DNA from: Rhizobium leguminosarum
GTDB lineage: Bacteria > Pseudomonadota > Alphaproteobacteria > Rhizobiales > Rhizobiaceae
DNA: 64,000 nt
Reading direction: 5' to 3'
NCBI RefSeq assembly: GCF_001679785.1
Contig: NZ_CP016288.1
Coordinates: 183,809 to 247,808 of the forward strand
Each line of letters starts with the position of its first letter. The first letter of the stretch is position 1. The notes beneath the pieces were generated by a model. It did not search any database and had not been told where the DNA came from. It saw nothing but the letters and a program-made list of their open reading frames with translations. The position numbers and the translations under genes are program-made. Of the stretch, positions 25,518-34,316 are shown one piece after another.

Positions 25518-26351
25518 ATGTCCCGGCGCCACACGAGCTTCAACACGGCACTCACCTACGCCGCCGGCCTCCTCTTCCTGGCAATCTTCGTCGGTCCGAT
25601 CCTCTGGTTCATCGCCCTTGCGATCCGGCCGGCCGAGACGGCGTTCACCATGCCGCCGCAACTCACATTCGAGCCCAATCTCGACGCATTCCGGCACATC
25701 CTCGTCGATCCGGGCACCAATGCGCGGCAGCTGGTCAACAGCCTCATCGTCGCGATTGGTGCTGTGCTACTCAATCTGCCCTTTTCGGTTCCTGCGGCCT
25801 ATGCGTTGTCCCGTTTCAAGCTCCGCGGCAAGAAGAACATCATGTTGTGGTATCTCGGGCTGTTGATGGCCCCGCCGGTCGCATTCCTGATCCCTTATTT
25901 CATCCTCATCACGCGCATCGGTCTGCAGGGTTCCTATTTCTCCATGATCCTGGTCCTGCAGACGCTGACGATCCCGTTTTCCGTCTGGTTGATGAAGAGC
26001 TTTATCGATGAGGTGCCAGTGGAACTGGAGGAAGCCGCCCGGGTGGACGGCGCCCGTTGGTACACGATCATGTTGCGGATTACGCTGCCGATCGTTCGTC
26101 CCGGCATCATTGTCACCTCGATGTTCGCCTTCGTGTTCGCATGGAACAACGCCGCTTTTCCGCTGGTGCTGAGCTCACGCTCGACCGCCACCCTTCCGAT
26201 CGGAACACTTGGATATTTCGCAACGAGCGGAGTGACCTGGAACTACATCGCCGCCGCCGCAGTGCTCGCGATGATTCCTCCGATGATCATCTTCCTTGTT
26301 TTCGATCGATACGTCGTACGAGGCCTCACCTTTGGTTCGGTGAAGGGCTGA
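25518..26351 (+). CDS. Carbohydrate ABC transporter permease (MalG type)
   Basis: From the ATG at 25518 (MSRRHTSFNTALTYAAG) it is 277 residues; GAGGAG lies seven bases upstream, inside the end of the previous gene, so a longer in-frame start is rejected. MalG-type features: IGPILWFIALAIRPAE-like first loop, helix RQLVNSLIVAIGAVLLNLPFS, and EAA loop VPVELEEAARVDGARWYTIMLRITLPIVRPG. Tight coupling to the MalF-type gene suggests equal synthesis of the two channel halves. Confidence 0.92.
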   Translation: MSRRHTSFNTALTYAAGLLFLAIFVGPILWFIALAIRPAETAFTMPPQLTFEPNLDAFRHILVDPGTNARQLVNSLIVAIGAVLLNLPFSVPAAYALSRFKLRGKKNIMLWYLGLLMAPPVAFLIPYFILITRIGLQGSYFSMILVLQTLTIPFSVWLMKSFIDEVPVELEEAARVDGARWYTIMLRITLPIVRPGIIVTSMFAFVFAWNNAAFPLVLSSRSTATLPIGTLGYFATSGVTWNYIAAAAVLAMIPPMIIFLVFDRYVVRGLTFGSVKG

Positions 26352-26379
26352 GGTTTCCCCTTATGAATGGAGTAATGAA

Positions 26380-27405
26380 ATGAGCAGACTGCGAATGGGC
26401 GTCATTGGCGCCGGTCTTTGGGGCGGCAATCACGCCCACACCTTTAATGTCTTGCCGGAGACCGAGCTGGTCGGCGTCTGCGACCTCGATGAGGGCAGGG
26501 CGCTGAAGATGAAGGAAACCTACGGCGCAACGCGGGCCTTCACCGATTATCAGAAGCTGATCTCCAGCGATCAGATCGATGCGATCTCGGTTGCGACACC
26601 CGACTTTACCCACACGCCGATAATCCTCGCCGCTCTGAAAGCTGACAAACACGTGTTGAGCGAAAAGCCGCTTGCGACGACGGTGAGTGAAGCCGAGGAA
26701 ATTGCGGCGGCTGCCGCAAAATCCAAGGGCAAGCTGATGATTGATTTCCACAACCGTGTAAATCCCATCCTCGCCCAGGTTCGCGACATGATCCAGGACG
26801 GTCAGATCGGCTTGGCCAAACACGGGACCGCGCGGCTTTCGAATACGACATTCGTTCCGTTCGAAATGCTGAGCTGGGCTGCAAAGTCTTCGGCACTCTG
26901 GTTCCTGGGCAGCCACCTCGTCGATGTCCTGCGTTTCATTCTCGCAGACGAGGTCGTGCGTGTTTATTCCGTCGCCCGCTCTGGGACACTGTCTGCCGGC
27001 GGCGTGGATACGAAAGACTTCCATGCCTCGATCCTTGAATTTTCCAAGGGCACGGTCGTGACCATGGAGAACAGCTGGATCCTGTCGCGCGACAATCCTT
27101 CGCTTGTCGATTTCAAGGTCGAGTTCGTTGGTGAAAAGGGCCAGATCCAGGCAGACCCGACCCATAGCGGCGGCCTGCGCCGTATCGTCGACGGCGGACT
27201 GAAATACAATGACTACATCGGCATAACGCCAACCGGCGCGACGCGCATCGGTGGCTTCGTATTGGAATCCATCGCTCGCTTCGTCGATAGCGTGGTGCGT
27301 GATGCTCCTCTGCTGGCAGATGCACAGGACGGTCTGGAAAACACCAAGATCCTGGCGGCGATCGAGGAATCCGTCGCGACCGGCAATGCTGTGAACATCG
27401 GCTAA
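26380..27405 (+). CDS. Gfo/Idh/MocA-family oxidoreductase
   Basis: A 341-residue NAD(P)-dependent dehydrogenase. The Rossmann motif is GVIGAGLWGGNHAHTF (residues 6-21), the conserved EKPLATTV (the EKP lysine) lies near residue 95, and the C-terminal alpha/beta domain follows (GSHLVDVLRFIL has the catalytic-region His). Members oxidise sugars, inositols or sugar acids. It lies between the permeases and the ATPase of the importer, so it very likely acts on the imported compound. Complete. Confidence 0.9.
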   Translation: MSRLRMGVIGAGLWGGNHAHTFNVLPETELVGVCDLDEGRALKMKETYGATRAFTDYQKLISSDQIDAISVATPDFTHTPIILAALKADKHVLSEKPLATTVSEAEEIAAAAAKSKGKLMIDFHNRVNPILAQVRDMIQDGQIGLAKHGTARLSNTTFVPFEMLSWAAKSSALWFLGSHLVDVLRFILADEVVRVYSVARSGTLSAGGVDTKDFHASILEFSKGTVVTMENSWILSRDNPSLVDFKVEFVGEKGQIQADPTHSGGLRRIVDGGLKYNDYIGITPTGATRIGGFVLESIARFVDSVVRDAPLLADAQDGLENTKILAAIEESVATGNAVNIG

Positions 27406-27485
27406 TGCCGGAACCAAAAGCTCGGGGCAAATCCGTGCGGAACAGTTCGGCTTGCCTCGCCCAAAAATACTGGGAGTAAATAAAA

Positions 27486-28652
27486 ATGGCGTCCATGACC
27501 TTCGATGGGATAGGCAAGACCTTTCCGGACGGAACCGTTGCCGTTGCGAATGTAAGTTTTTCGGTCGGGGACGGAGAATTCGTCGTGTTGGTCGGCCCGT
27601 CCGGTTGTGGCAAGTCGACATTATTGCGGATGGCAGCGGGTCTTGAAACGCTCAACAGCGGGCGGCTGCTGATGGATGACGCTGATGTCACTGAGACCGA
27701 GCCCCAGGATCGGGATATTGCGATGGTTTTTCAGAACTACGCGCTTTACCCTCATATGACCGTTTACGACAACATGGCCTTCGGTCTGCAGCAGCGAAAA
27801 ATGCCGAAGGACAAGATCGACAAGCTGGTGCGCGATGCAGCGGAAATGCTCGATCTCACTCGCTATCTTGAGCGCAAGCCCGGGGCACTGTCCGGCGGGC
27901 AGCGCCAACGCGTGGCAATGGGGAGGGCGATTGTTCGCCACCCCTTGGCCTTCCTGATGGATGAACCTCTTTCCAACCTGGATGCCAAGCTCCGCGTGCA
28001 GATGCGCGGTGAACTGAAGCTCCTTAATCAGCGGCTCGGCGTCACAACCCTTTATGTGACCCACGATCAGGTCGAGGCTATGACCATGGGCGATCGTGTG
28101 GCTGTGCTGAAGCCGGTGTTTAACGGACAGGAGAGTAATCTTCAGCAGATCGATACGCCGCAGATGCTTTACGACAAGCCGTCCAATCTGTTCGTCGCTG
28201 GTTTCATCGGCTCGCCCGCCATGAATTTTGTGCGCGTCGAGCTGACGGCGGAAGCCGGGTCGCTCAAAGCTGCGGTAACTGGAACGAAGGTATCCTTTTC
28301 CATCCCCGCCAAGGCGGCACTGTCAGCCTATGTAGGGCGACAAGTCATTGTTGGAATTCGCCCGGAGATGTTCCAGGTTTGTCCCGAGTCTGAAGCCTTG
28401 TTCAACGAGCAGGTCCCGGTTGCCGAAGCGCTTGGCGCCGACACTTTCGTGTTTTTCAACATCGCGTCACCGCCGGTCAATATCAACGATGCTGAAGATA
28501 CCGAAGACTTTCCCAATAAGGGTAAGAACCGGCTTGTGGCGCGTATCCCACCGGCGCTGACACCGCGCCCAAATCAACATCTGCCACTGACTGTCGATCT
28601 GGAGAAGTTGCACTGGTTCGATCCGGTAACTGGAACTGCGATCCGCGATTGA
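27486..28652 (+). CDS. Carbohydrate ABC transporter ATP-binding protein (MalK/UgpC type)
   Basis: A 388-residue ATPase. Walker A is GPSGCGKST (37-45), Q-loop VFQNYALYPHMTVYDN, signature LSGGQRQRVAMGRAIVR, Walker B FLMDEPLSNLDAK, switch VTHDQVEAMTMGD. The C-terminal TOBE/OB domain (FVAGFIGSPAMNFVRVEL, VIVGIRPEMF) is the MalK regulatory part. Last gene of the carbohydrate importer; 80 bases separate it from the oxidoreductase. Beyond its 3' end lies the IS1380/intron structure. Confidence 0.92.
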   Translation: MASMTFDGIGKTFPDGTVAVANVSFSVGDGEFVVLVGPSGCGKSTLLRMAAGLETLNSGRLLMDDADVTETEPQDRDIAMVFQNYALYPHMTVYDNMAFGLQQRKMPKDKIDKLVRDAAEMLDLTRYLERKPGALSGGQRQRVAMGRAIVRHPLAFLMDEPLSNLDAKLRVQMRGELKLLNQRLGVTTLYVTHDQVEAMTMGDRVAVLKPVFNGQESNLQQIDTPQMLYDKPSNLFVAGFIGSPAMNFVRVELTAEAGSLKAAVTGTKVSFSIPAKAALSAYVGRQVIVGIRPEMFQVCPESEALFNEQVPVAEALGADTFVFFNIASPPVNINDAEDTEDFPNKGKNRLVARIPPALTPRPNQHLPLTVDLEKLHWFDPVTGTAIRD

Positions 28653-28822
28653 CAGACATGCATGAACTATCGCCAAACTAGGGGTTCAACTCTTTTCTCC
28701 TGCCCTCCCAGGCAACTTGGCTGTCGTCGAATACGAGGTCGGCGGCAGCCATTTTTTTCTTAGAATTCAAGAATTCAAATGATCAGAACCTAGACATCCA
28801 TGCACCGTGAGTGAGACCGGGC
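28653..28822. other. Former upstream region of the chemoreceptor gene
   Basis: No gene. Removal of the inserted IS1380 element would place this DNA directly in front of the chemoreceptor start, so the native chemoreceptor promoter is probably here. The A/T-rich stretch near 28750-28780 (TTTTTTTCTTAGAATTCAAG) is a possible element, not a firm promoter. Confidence 0.4.
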
Positions 28823-28826
28823 TTAG
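28823..28826. repeat. Target-site duplication TTAG (left) of the IS1380 element
   Basis: TTAG lies directly outside the left terminal repeat and recurs directly outside the right one at 34302-34305. A 4-bp duplication is within the IS1380-family range. Confidence 0.75.
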
Positions 28827-28839
28827 CCCGAATCTCTCA

Positions 28840-30753
28840 GTGCGCCCCGACGGCGCGTAACACCAGTGGAGGAAGGTTCCACCCAGATAATTGTCGATAG
28901 GTCTGGTAGCTGACGAGCGGCTTGGCAGGGTAACCGGCCGGGCCGAAGCCTCGTGACAAAGGCCGCCTTGGGCGGTTGAGCAATCCAGTGGGCCGTAACG
29001 AGTGTGAAGCCTGAGCAGGCCTCGAAAGTGAAGATGCGGATGCCGACCCTCCTGAGATTAGGGGAAGGCAGCACGAGCGGGGAAGAAATCGACGAGCGCA
29101 CCCGCTCGATTCGCCGGGGTAGTGGGCACGGCACGCTGGAAAGGTGGTGCGGGTAATCGGGGGAGACCCGTCCCGGGCGAGGGTAGCGGCCTCAACGGCG
29201 TGCTTGGCACGCCGGTCTGGAGCGGGAGTCGGACAGGGTCATACTACTGCTGAGGCCGGGTAATGCCGGTGGAGGGAAGGCCCCTGACTTCTGGTGTGCT
29301 TTTGACGATGATGAGGTGGAGGTGATTGGCGATGAGCCTGCAAACGCCTGATAAGATCCGGACTCTTCAGAGGAAGCTGTATCGTAAAGCGAAGGCGGAG
29401 CCTGCCTTCCGCTTTTACGCTCTCTACGACAAGATCTGTCGCGACGACATTCTGTACCATGCCTATCGGCTAGCCCGCTCCAATGCTGGTTCGCCGGGCG
29501 TCGACGGCGTGACGTTCGCGCGGATCGAGGCGGCGGGAGCGCAGGAGTGGCTGGCGGGACTGCGCGAGGAACTCGTTTCGAAAACGTATCGGCCCCAACT
29601 GGTACGACGGGTCATGCTACCAAAGCCTGGAGGTGGAGAAAGGCCGCTCGGTATTCCGACTATTCGGGATCGTGTCGTCCAGACTGCCGCCAAGCTGGTG
29701 CTTGAACCGATCTTCGAGGCGGATTTCGAGGATAGCGCCTATGGCTATCGCCCCAATCGGGGTGGTGGTCAGGCGGTCAAGGAGGTGCACCGGCTAATAT
29801 GCCGGGGTTACACCGATGTGGTCGACGCTGATTTGTCGGGATATTTCGACTCGATTCCGCACGCGGACCTTCTACGATCCGTGGCCCGCAGGGTCGTCGA
29901 CAGGCATGTGCTGCATCTTATCAAGATGTGGCTGAAAGCGCCTGTTGAAGAACGGGATGGCGACGGCAAGCGGCGCATGAGTGGTGGTCGCAACGCAACG
30001 AGCGGAACGCCTCAGGGCGGTGTCGCGAGTCCGATGCTGGCCAACATCTACATGAACCGTTTCCTGAAGCATTGGCGGCAGACCGCACGGGGAGAAGCGT
30101 TCCAAGCCCACGTCGTTTCCTACGCCGACGACTTCGTCATCCTCAGCCGTGGTTATGCGGAAGAGGCTCTGTCGTGGACGCGGCTGGTTATGGCGAAGCT
30201 CGGGCTCACCCTCAATGAGGCGAAAACCTCGGTGAGGAATGCACGACAGGAGCATTTCGACTTCCTTGGCTATAGCTTTGGCCCCGAGCATTTTCGCAAG
30301 GATGGTCATTGGTATCTGGGCGCAAGCCCATCTCGGAAAAGTGTCCAGCGGCTCAAGAAAAAGGTGAGCGATTTGCTCGTGCCCGGTGAGATGGGGACAT
30401 GGCCCGACGTGCGGAACCGGCTCAACCGCCTTTTGCGCGGCTGGTCGACCTACTTCGGTTATGGCTCCCGCCTTCCGGCATATCGGGCGGTCGACAACCA
30501 TGTTTACGAGCGTGTGCGAAACTTCCTCACGCGGCGGCACAAGGTGGCAGGGCGCGGGTCGCACCGTTTCTCCGATGACTATGTCTTTGGAGAGGGCGGT
30601 GTGCTGCGCCTTCGACGCGTCCACATCGGGCCACCTCCGAGAGCTATGCGGTGAAGCCAGTCGGAAAGCCGGATGCCGGAAATCGGCACGTCCGGTTTGA
30701 CGAGCGGGGACAGGAAACGGGACTCATGTCACCGCGCCTGTCCTCGACTCTAC
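28840..30753 (+). mobile_element. Group II intron, copy 1
   Basis: A 1914-bp intron beginning GTGCGCCCCGACGG and ending CCTCGACTCTAC. Boundaries come from comparing the two copies: sequence identity starts right after CTCTCA and ends at CTCTAC, after which the flanks differ. Near the 3' end (about 30658-30753) are a domain V-like stem (AGCCGGATGCCGGAAATCGG, continuing CACGTCCGGTTTG) and a domain VI-like stem. Ribozyme domains I-III occupy 28840 to ~29320 and the maturase gene sits in domain IV. It lies on the same strand as the transposase, inside the left terminal repeat of the IS1380 element. Confidence 0.9.
29326..30654 (+). CDS. ltrA: Group II intron reverse transcriptase/maturase, copy 1
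   Basis: A 442-residue intron-encoded protein. RT domains are clear: the fingers start RLARSNAGSPGVDGVTFARI, RPLGIPTIRDRVVQTA is RT-2, GVASPMLANIYM is RT-4, and the catalytic YADD is at about 266-269 (VVSYADDFVILSRG). Domain X (maturase, ~365-420) reads LLRGWSTYFGYGSRLPAYRAV. After it only a short basic tail follows, so no HNH endonuclease domain is visible; retrohoming would use a replication-fork primer route, as known for endonuclease-less introns. It promotes splicing and insertion of the intron. Identical in sequence to copy 2. Confidence 0.93.
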   Translation: MAMSLQTPDKIRTLQRKLYRKAKAEPAFRFYALYDKICRDDILYHAYRLARSNAGSPGVDGVTFARIEAAGAQEWLAGLREELVSKTYRPQLVRRVMLPKPGGGERPLGIPTIRDRVVQTAAKLVLEPIFEADFEDSAYGYRPNRGGGQAVKEVHRLICRGYTDVVDADLSGYFDSIPHADLLRSVARRVVDRHVLHLIKMWLKAPVEERDGDGKRRMSGGRNATSGTPQGGVASPMLANIYMNRFLKHWRQTARGEAFQAHVVSYADDFVILSRGYAEEALSWTRLVMAKLGLTLNEAKTSVRNARQEHFDFLGYSFGPEHFRKDGHWYLGASPSRKSVQRLKKKVSDLLVPGEMGTWPDVRNRLNRLLRGWSTYFGYGSRLPAYRAVDNHVYERVRNFLTRRHKVAGRGSHRFSDDYVFGEGGVLRLRRVHIGPPPRAMR

Positions 30754-30833
30754 AAGTAAGGGGTGCATCGGGCCTGCGAATCTGAGAAACTGCTTTTACG
30801 ACAAAGGCTTACCAGATCCGTTACGGAGGCCCG

Positions 30834-32216
30834 ATGCAAACACACTGTATCTCCGCGCAGTTCGGATTTAAAGGCTTCGACGGCCACAAAGTTATCGCTG
30901 GTTTTGACGGCGGCGCGATCACCTCGGATGCCGGTGCGCTGCTGCTTCGCCACGTCGATGGGGCCATCGGGCTATTCGACCGGGTGGCCGGCTGCTTCAT
31001 TGATGGCCGCGATCGCAAGTGCACGGTCCACAGCATGCGCACGCTGGTCGGGCAGCGCATTGCAGCGATCGCGCTGGGCTATGAGGATGTCGACGATCAC
31101 GACACGCTGCGCCACGACCCGGTACTTGCGCTGCTGTCGGAGCGGCTGACGCCGAAGCGACAAGACTGTGCGGTGCTTGCCGGCAAATCCACGTTGAACC
31201 GGCTGGAGCACGGCCGCCCCGGCGCGCCGACGCGCTATCATAAGATCGCCTATGACGCAGGGGCGCTGGAAGCGCTATTCGTGGAGCTGTTCGTGGACGC
31301 ACACGACAGGCCGCCGGAGGAGATCGTGCTCGATCTCGACGCCACCGACGATCCGCTGCACGGCCATCAGGAAGGGCGGTTCTTCCACGGCTATTATGAC
31401 GGCTATTGCTATTTGCCGCTCTACATCTTTTGCGGCCGGCATCTGCTTTCGGCCAAGCTGCGACGCTCCAATATCGACGCCAGCGCCGGCGCGGTCGAGG
31501 AGGTCGGGCGGATCGTCAAGCAGATCCGCGCGCGCTGGCCCAACGTGCGCATCATCCTGCGGGCCGATTCCGGCTTTGCCCGCGACGAACTGATGGACTG
31601 GTGCGAGGCAAACGGCGTCGACTATGTCTTTGGCCTTGCCCGCAACAAGCGGTTGGAAAAGAAGATCGCCGAGGCCCTGGAGGAAGCGAGCCTTGCGGCC
31701 AAGGCAAGCGGCCAGGCTGCCCGCGTCTTCCGCGACTTCCTGTGGTCGACGAAGGGCAGCTGGTCATGCCGGCGGCGGGTGGTGGCCAAGGCCGAATGGA
31801 CGATGGCGGGGGCCAATCCGCGCTTCATCGTCACCTCGCTGGAACCGGAATACTGGGCGGCACAACCGCTTTACGAGGAGCTTTACTGCGCCCGTGGCGA
31901 TATGGAGAACCGCATCAAGGAATGCCAGCTCGATCTCTATGCCGACCGCACCAGCGCCCACACCATGCGCGCCAATCAGTTGCGGCTCTGGTTTGCATCC
32001 TTGGCCTATGTGCTGATCTGTGCGCTACGCCGCCTCGGCCTCACCGGTAGCCGCCTTGCCGATGCCACCTGCGGCACGATCCGATTGAAGCTCTTGAAGA
32101 TCGGCGCCCAGGTCCGCATCTCGGTCCGCCGCATCAAGGTGGCGATGGCTTCGGCCTGCCCATATGCCGAGGAATTTGCCCTGGCTCACGCCCGAATATG
32201 CGCCGCGGCCCGATGA
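30834..32216 (+). CDS. IS1380-family transposase
   Basis: A 460-residue transposase with GGAGG upstream of its ATG. The N-terminus (FKGFDGHKVIAGFDGGAITSDAGALLLRHVD) is the typical IS1380 opening. Candidate DDE residues are the Asp of VLDLDATDDP (~167), the Asp of RADSGFARDELMDW (~243) and the Glu in YCARGDMENRIKE (~357). The C-terminal region (ANQLRLWFASLAYVLICALRR) is conserved in the family. Intact and of usual length. Because intron 1 lies upstream in sense orientation, its splicing could affect transcripts that begin outside the element. Confidence 0.92.
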   Translation: MQTHCISAQFGFKGFDGHKVIAGFDGGAITSDAGALLLRHVDGAIGLFDRVAGCFIDGRDRKCTVHSMRTLVGQRIAAIALGYEDVDDHDTLRHDPVLALLSERLTPKRQDCAVLAGKSTLNRLEHGRPGAPTRYHKIAYDAGALEALFVELFVDAHDRPPEEIVLDLDATDDPLHGHQEGRFFHGYYDGYCYLPLYIFCGRHLLSAKLRRSNIDASAGAVEEVGRIVKQIRARWPNVRIILRADSGFARDELMDWCEANGVDYVFGLARNKRLEKKIAEALEEASLAAKASGQAARVFRDFLWSTKGSWSCRRRVVAKAEWTMAGANPRFIVTSLEPEYWAAQPLYEELYCARGDMENRIKECQLDLYADRTSAHTMRANQLRLWFASLAYVLICALRRLGLTGSRLADATCGTIRLKLLKIGAQVRISVRRIKVAMASACPYAEEFALAHARICAAAR

Positions 32217-32374
32217 TGCCGCCGGACCCGAGCCCTTCCCGCCAACGACAGAGGATACATCGCCGGACCAGACAAAACGCCCAACATCGCGGCGACGGCC
32301 GCCCGCGTCCTCGGCGGGGAGCCCAGCCCCGACCGCCGCCAACAGCCCAACGTCAACCAACGCCACAGGCGCTG

Positions 32375-34288
32375 GTAGAGTCGAGGACAGGCGCGGTGAC
32401 ATGAGTCCCGTTTCCTGTCCCCGCTCGTCAAACCGGACGTGCCGATTTCCGGCATCCGGCTTTCCGACTGGCTTCACCGCATAGCTCTCGGAGGTGGCCC
32501 GATGTGGACGCGTCGAAGGCGCAGCACACCGCCCTCTCCAAAGACATAGTCATCGGAGAAACGGTGCGACCCGCGCCCTGCCACCTTGTGCCGCCGCGTG
32601 AGGAAGTTTCGCACACGCTCGTAAACATGGTTGTCGACCGCCCGATATGCCGGAAGGCGGGAGCCATAACCGAAGTAGGTCGACCAGCCGCGCAAAAGGC
32701 GGTTGAGCCGGTTCCGCACGTCGGGCCATGTCCCCATCTCACCGGGCACGAGCAAATCGCTCACCTTTTTCTTGAGCCGCTGGACACTTTTCCGAGATGG
32801 GCTTGCGCCCAGATACCAATGACCATCCTTGCGAAAATGCTCGGGGCCAAAGCTATAGCCAAGGAAGTCGAAATGCTCCTGTCGTGCATTCCTCACCGAG
32901 GTTTTCGCCTCATTGAGGGTGAGCCCGAGCTTCGCCATAACCAGCCGCGTCCACGACAGAGCCTCTTCCGCATAACCACGGCTGAGGATGACGAAGTCGT
33001 CGGCGTAGGAAACGACGTGGGCTTGGAACGCTTCTCCCCGTGCGGTCTGCCGCCAATGCTTCAGGAAACGGTTCATGTAGATGTTGGCCAGCATCGGACT
33101 CGCGACACCGCCCTGAGGCGTTCCGCTCGTTGCGTTGCGACCACCACTCATGCGCCGCTTGCCGTCGCCATCCCGTTCTTCAACAGGCGCTTTCAGCCAC
33201 ATCTTGATAAGATGCAGCACATGCCTGTCGACGACCCTGCGGGCCACGGATCGTAGAAGGTCCGCGTGCGGAATCGAGTCGAAATATCCCGACAAATCAG
33301 CGTCGACCACATCGGTGTAACCCCGGCATATTAGCCGGTGCACCTCCTTGACCGCCTGACCACCACCCCGATTGGGGCGATAGCCATAGGCGCTATCCTC
33401 GAAATCCGCCTCGAAGATCGGTTCAAGCACCAGCTTGGCGGCAGTCTGGACGACACGATCCCGAATAGTCGGAATACCGAGCGGCCTTTCTCCACCTCCA
33501 GGCTTTGGTAGCATGACCCGTCGTACCAGTTGGGGCCGATACGTTTTCGAAACGAGTTCCTCGCGCAGTCCCGCCAGCCACTCCTGCGCTCCCGCCGCCT
33601 CGATCCGCGCGAACGTCACGCCGTCGACGCCCGGCGAACCAGCATTGGAGCGGGCTAGCCGATAGGCATGGTACAGAATGTCGTCGCGACAGATCTTGTC
33701 GTAGAGAGCGTAAAAGCGGAAGGCAGGCTCCGCCTTCGCTTTACGATACAGCTTCCTCTGAAGAGTCCGGATCTTATCAGGCGTTTGCAGGCTCATCGCC
33801 AATCACCTCCACCTCATCATCGTCAAAAGCACACCAGAAGTCAGGGGCCTTCCCTCCACCGGCATTACCCGGCCTCAGCAGTAGTATGACCCTGTCCGAC
33901 TCCCGCTCCAGACCGGCGTGCCAAGCACGCCGTTGAGGCCGCTACCCTCGCCCGGGACGGGTCTCCCCCGATTACCCGCACCACCTTTCCAGCGTGCCGT
34001 GCCCACTACCCCGGCGAATCGAGCGGGTGCGCTCGTCGATTTCTTCCCCGCTCGTGCTGCCTTCCCCTAATCTCAGGAGGGTCGGCATCCGCATCTTCAC
34101 TTTCGAGGCCTGCTCAGGCTTCACACTCGTTACGGCCCACTGGATTGCTCAACCGCCCAAGGCGGCCTTTGTCACGAGGCTTCGGCCCGGCCGGTTACCC
34201 TGCCAAGCCGCTCGTCAGCTACCAGACCTATCGACAATTATCTGGGTGGAACCTTCCTCCACTGGTGTTACGCGCCGTCGGGGCGCAC
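32375..34288 (-). mobile_element. Group II intron, copy 2 (inverted)
   Basis: Same 1914-bp length and the same end sequences as copy 1, on the opposite strand: GTGCGCCC at 34288 reading leftward to CTCTAC at 32375. The translated maturase and even the antisense frames agree with copy 1, so the copies appear identical. It lies within the right terminal inverted repeat of the IS1380 element, antisense to the transposase. Identity implies very recent retromobility or gene conversion. Confidence 0.9.
32474..33802 (-). CDS. ltrA: Group II intron reverse transcriptase/maturase, copy 2
   Basis: A 442-residue protein identical to the maturase of copy 1, including the YADD active site (~266-269) and domain X, and likewise lacking an HNH endonuclease domain. 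Transcribed toward the IS1380 transposase 3' end, so strong expression would give antisense RNA to the element. Either copy could serve both introns in trans. Confidence 0.93.
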   Translation of the reverse strand: MAMSLQTPDKIRTLQRKLYRKAKAEPAFRFYALYDKICRDDILYHAYRLARSNAGSPGVDGVTFARIEAAGAQEWLAGLREELVSKTYRPQLVRRVMLPKPGGGERPLGIPTIRDRVVQTAAKLVLEPIFEADFEDSAYGYRPNRGGGQAVKEVHRLICRGYTDVVDADLSGYFDSIPHADLLRSVARRVVDRHVLHLIKMWLKAPVEERDGDGKRRMSGGRNATSGTPQGGVASPMLANIYMNRFLKHWRQTARGEAFQAHVVSYADDFVILSRGYAEEALSWTRLVMAKLGLTLNEAKTSVRNARQEHFDFLGYSFGPEHFRKDGHWYLGASPSRKSVQRLKKKVSDLLVPGEMGTWPDVRNRLNRLLRGWSTYFGYGSRLPAYRAVDNHVYERVRNFLTRRHKVAGRGSHRFSDDYVFGEGGVLRLRRVHIGPPPRAMR

Positions 34289-34316
34289 TGAGAGATGCGG
34301 GTTAGAGGAGTGGCTT

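Larger units (their letters stand above)
28827..34301 (+). mobile_element. IS1380-family element interrupted by two mirror-image group II introns
   Basis: The ends are 13-bp imperfect inverted repeats, CCCGAATCTCTCA (28827-28839) and TGAGAGATGCGGG (34289-34301), flanked by the direct repeat TTAG (28823-28826 and 34302-34305). Subtracting the two 1914-bp introns leaves 1647 bp, close to the usual length of IS1380 elements, holding one transposase gene. Each intron sits precisely at the inner edge of a terminal repeat, so both recognise the same target ATCTCTCA on opposite strands. The structure was reconstructed by hand from the sequence. Confidence 0.85.

Noticed and set aside
26326..27621. 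431-codon minus-strand frame over the Gfo/Idh/MocA and ATPase genes
   Set aside because: It overlaps two clearly real genes on the other strand; its composition is Arg/His/Gln-rich and lacks domains.
28653..28822. Intrinsic terminator after the MalK-type ATPase gene
   Set aside because: T-rich stretches are present but I could not find a stable GC stem directly before them.
32504..33256. 250-codon frame antisense to the intron maturase (and its twin at 29872-30624)
   Set aside because: It is an exact shadow of the maturase gene in both intron copies, has no family signature and follows from the GC-rich codon pattern of the RT gene.
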